The notes under the pieces: generated by a model
What the model was told of the DNA's origin: nothing
Database searches by the model: none
Seen by the model: only the letters and a program-made list of their open reading frames with translations
Translations under genes and position numbers: made by a program
Assembly: GCA_021397835.1 (NCBI GenBank)
Contig: JAJFZO010000747.1
Coordinates: forward strand, 6,964,501 to 7,028,500
Length of the DNA stretch: 64,000 bases
DNA from: Moringa oleifera
Taxonomy: Eukaryota; Streptophyta; Magnoliopsida; Brassicales; Moringaceae
Direction of reading: 5' to 3'
In this document: piece by piece, positions 61,501-64,000 of the stretch
Position numbering within the stretch: the first letter of the stretch is position 1
Layout: every line of letters starts with the position of its first letter

Positions 61501-63648
61501 GGTAACCGCCCTGGAGGTACATTAGTTGCAGCAGCCGCAGCTGCAGCGTGAGAAGCAGCAGATGTTGTTTCAGCAGCAGCCAGATCTTCAGCAACAAGTA
61601 GGTCATCAAGTAACACCCCTGTAGCATTAACACAATACAACATTATGCTACTAAATTATCAACTGTAGATGTGGTCAGCGCATCAAAATGTGGTGTAATA
61701 TAAATTACATAATCCATAATGCAGCAAAAAAATCTTGCTATCTCTGAGCAAAAGAATGTCTTCTGTCAAAGAATCTTAACATGCATGATTACGTCCAACT
61801 ACAATTACAGTTTCACAAATGGTATATTTGGATTTTGATGGCTCTCATTGCAAACCATAAACATATGCAGCAGCACAAAATTTTAAAAAACAAGATCCAA
61901 CTTACCCCCACGTAAACCACCATATATAAATATTAAGTCACCAACTGCTGCAGCAGCATGCCTGCAACGCCTTGTCAACTCAACTGAAGCATCCCCACCA
62001 GCTGCATCAGCACTGTATCTGCCCGTCCTGGGACTAGTAACAACAGACTTTGTATCACACCAGACACCTGCTGCAGTATCCAACACTAAAACAAAAGGAA
62101 CATGAAAAGTTAGTTAGACGTCGACGGATGGGGAATGACCACCAAACAAACTCCTAGCATAACAACAATACCAATAATTCCAATGATAAAAATATTGCTT
62201 CACAATTTAATTCCTTTTCCCCTTTGATAAACACCAGAACTGTTACTTGTAAAGCCATATGATGCGTTACAACATTTTCGAACATTGGATAATATAGCTA
62301 TGGTTTCTGATTGAAGAAAGAAAAAACAACAGTGGATAACAAAGCTAACTCTTTCAAGCAGAAAAGAAAAGAATCCATATTGATTGGACATCATTCAGCA
62401 ATGCAAGTAATACTTAGAGAGAAAAAGTCAAACATTAAGCCACAAATTCGTCTTATATTAATTCAATAGAGACTGACTTACGCCATTATCAGGAACATAC
62501 AACATTACAAATATTATGAATCCAGGTGCATGTTTGCCTTCACCAAGTACCACCTGTTATGCTCTAAGCATATGTACAGAATTGTTTTACCCACAGTCTC
62601 CAATAACTAGGACCAGACTTATCAGGCAACCTCCCTTGGAACCACCATGTGGATCTTACATCCAGATTCTTGGTACATTTGTGCACCAGATCCAAAAATT
62701 GTGATTCTGAATTTCTCATAAAAAATTAGACAAAACTACTAGTTTTAAAAGAGTTAAAACAATGACAATTTCTAAGCACCAGAAAGGAAGAAGAGAGTAG
62801 CTCATTCATTACATGAAACTTATTTTGTCAGAAACAAGAGTTGTCGACTTCACCAGTTGACAAAACTCATTATCTTATTAACTATTACTATGCATACAAC
62901 TTTTTCATAGTGAACCTATTAATACCCAGCAGAGTAACATACCACCAGCACAAATGGGTATCATGGACCGAAATGTAGTAATTTTCCAGTAGTTATTCCT
63001 ATCTTATAAGAACCAGAACAGCTGTAGGCACTGAATGAACTCTCTACTTCCACAGTGGACAGAGAAATATAAACTACAAATTAAGTACAGCAGCTATCCA
63101 GATCCAAACAAATAAAATATGTTGTTTACGTTCTTAAGTTACACAAAAGTAGTAATTTTTCCCTTACATATTACATATAAACAAAGAAATGCCTCTTTAA
63201 AATTTGAAAACAATAATATAAGTTAAATCATAAATTGTTGTATAACCTTCATGTAGTACAAAAACAACAGCTCTTTGCAGATACCTACTCAAAACAAATT
63301 TCAGTAATTTGCACATGAACAACCCTCAAGCACACCACACCCAGGAGGTCAAAATTTTATAAATATCAAGTACTACCTGCAACACTTGATGAGTCTTCTA
63401 CCATACGTCCACCACCAAGTGCCCCTCCGGACACATGAAGCCGCGCATTAACAAAGACCTAGAATTTTATCACAAGTAATTGATTTAACTGAAAAGCAAC
63501 CAGAGAACCAACTAAAAGAATTAAACAAAAGGAAGTAAAAACCCACAGCTGCATGTTGATATCTTGGAGATGGTGAGACACCAGGAGCTATGGCCCATTC
63601 CCAACGACCATCCCTATGTTTAGCAAGTCCATAAGCACTTGCCAGTGG
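55529..63648 (-). CDS. BSL2/BSL3: BSL2/BSL3-type kelch-repeat Ser/Thr protein phosphatase, C-terminal 701 residues (5' end outside window)
   Basis: Coding exons from 5' to 3' (minus): 63547-63648, 63377-63458, 61906-62085, 61345-61618, 61019-61256, 60726-60896, 58538-58776, 57961-58045, 57738-57836, 57462-57661, 57293-57368, 55934-56069, 55709-55848, 55529-55612. All junctions are GT-AG and keep frame: 701 codons plus TAG. The first exons hold the last kelch repeats ([29 protein letters not shown]). An Ala-rich linker follows, then the plant-specific [14 protein letters not shown] segment. The PPP phosphatase core has [28 protein letters not shown] and RAHE, so all metal-binding motifs are present. 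The tail ends PTPTRGRP...SLAWI. The family is known to dephosphorylate BIN2-type kinases in brassinosteroid signalling and to act in stomatal polarity. About 300 N-terminal kelch residues lie beyond 64000. The gene looks intact. Confidence 0.95.
59226..59345. repeat. Imperfect GA/GACA-rich tract in a BSL intron
   Basis: AGAGAGA, GACAGGCAGACAGACA and GACAAAGAGACAG variants alternate over ~120 bp, purine-rich on the + strand and pyrimidine-rich on the transcribed minus-strand RNA. It lies in the intron between exons 60726-60896 and 58538-58776. Confidence 0.8.
59740..59758. repeat. (CA)n microsatellite in a BSL intron
   Basis: Nine CA units lie in the same intron as the GA/GACA tract. Confidence 0.95.
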
Positions 63649-64000
63649 CTGCCAAACCCCAGAAAGAACAAAAAGAAAGATAAAAGAAAAAACATATAGG
63701 AGGTCAAGCAAATGCCAAACTACAAAAATCATGGAAGGGAGAAGCACCACAAACATAAACAACAATATTGCCAACCAACAAGAGAGAACAAAGGGGATGG
63801 GGAGAACGAAACCTCCCATGTTAATACACAGCATGTTCTGAAAAGGAAAGGCATGAACAGATAGATGCATTCTTCAATTTAAACATAGCCCTTCAGGAGA
63901 GAGGGAAAAAAAAAAAAAAAGCTACAAATTCTCATTTCAAAACAACAACATAAGAGTTTTAACTCATGTCCACATGCAGGCCATTTCAGTTCCTAAAAAG
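63649..64000 (-). other. Intron of the BSL gene, running out of the window
   Basis: The acceptor AG lies at 63649-63650. No further coding exon of the kelch domain is readable up to position 64000, so this is intron, with the upstream exon outside the window. Confidence 0.7.

Noticed and set aside
63448..63870. 140-codon minus-strand open frame as a membrane protein
   Set aside because: Only its middle (63547-63648) is a BSL exon; the hydrophobic start is intron sequence and the end runs past the donor site.

Overview
The window is nuclear DNA from a flowering plant, probably a eudicot. The evidence is a set of intron-rich genes with plant-type splice sites, a plant-specific kelch-phosphatase gene, AT-rich intergenic sequence, and long stretches of decayed plant transposons of the CACTA, hAT, Ty1-copia, Ty3-gypsy and LINE classes. 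I cannot name the species. Only two multi-exon protein genes and one intact tRNA gene are well supported; almost everything else is transposon debris.

Layout. 1-10070: a decayed CACTA (En/Spm) element on the + strand, with TNP2 transposase remains (about 1350-3530), a second-ORF remnant (about 3840-6120), AT-rich sequence, and a CACTA 3' terminus at 10055-10070 that abuts a Ty3-gypsy reverse transcriptase fossil on the - strand (10075-10865). 13188-17010: a Ty1-copia fossil on the - strand. 18458-18863: a non-autonomous hAT/MITE-like element. 19650-21660: a hAT transposase pseudogene. 22479-22610: a 33-bp minisatellite. 22750-24080: a LINE pseudogene on the - strand. 26006-33635: a nine-exon DnaJ-domain gene of the DNAJC8/SPF31 type (+ strand, 246 codons), with a mitochondrial atp1 fragment in intron 5. 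34915-34988: a tRNA gene, anticodon TAT (-). 37151-52440: a nest of transposons. An outer copia element is split by a CACTA element and by a second copia element, and the second is itself split by a third, nearly complete copia with recognisable LTRs, primer-binding site, polypurine tract and target-site duplication. 53784-53857: a decayed copy of the same tRNA. 55529-63648: the last 14 coding exons of a BSL2/BSL3-type gene (kelch repeats plus PPP-family Ser/Thr phosphatase) on the - strand. Its 5' part lies beyond position 64000.

How the genes work together. The DNAJC8-like protein is expected to be a nuclear, spliceosome-associated J-protein. BSL proteins are phosphatases of brassinosteroid and stomatal signalling. 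Nothing in the sequence links the two; they are neighbours separated by about 20 kb of nested transposons.

Limits. Domain calls come from reading translations by eye and recalling family patterns, with no database search. Coding exon boundaries of the two real genes were set by reading-frame continuity and GT/AG sites, and every junction keeps the frame. Boundaries of the transposon fossils are approximate except where LTR, TIR or PBS positions are given. I found no convincing new biological system. The most unusual things are the nested and chimeric transposons, the organellar insertion inside a gene, the tRNA pair and the in-frame tandem repeats.
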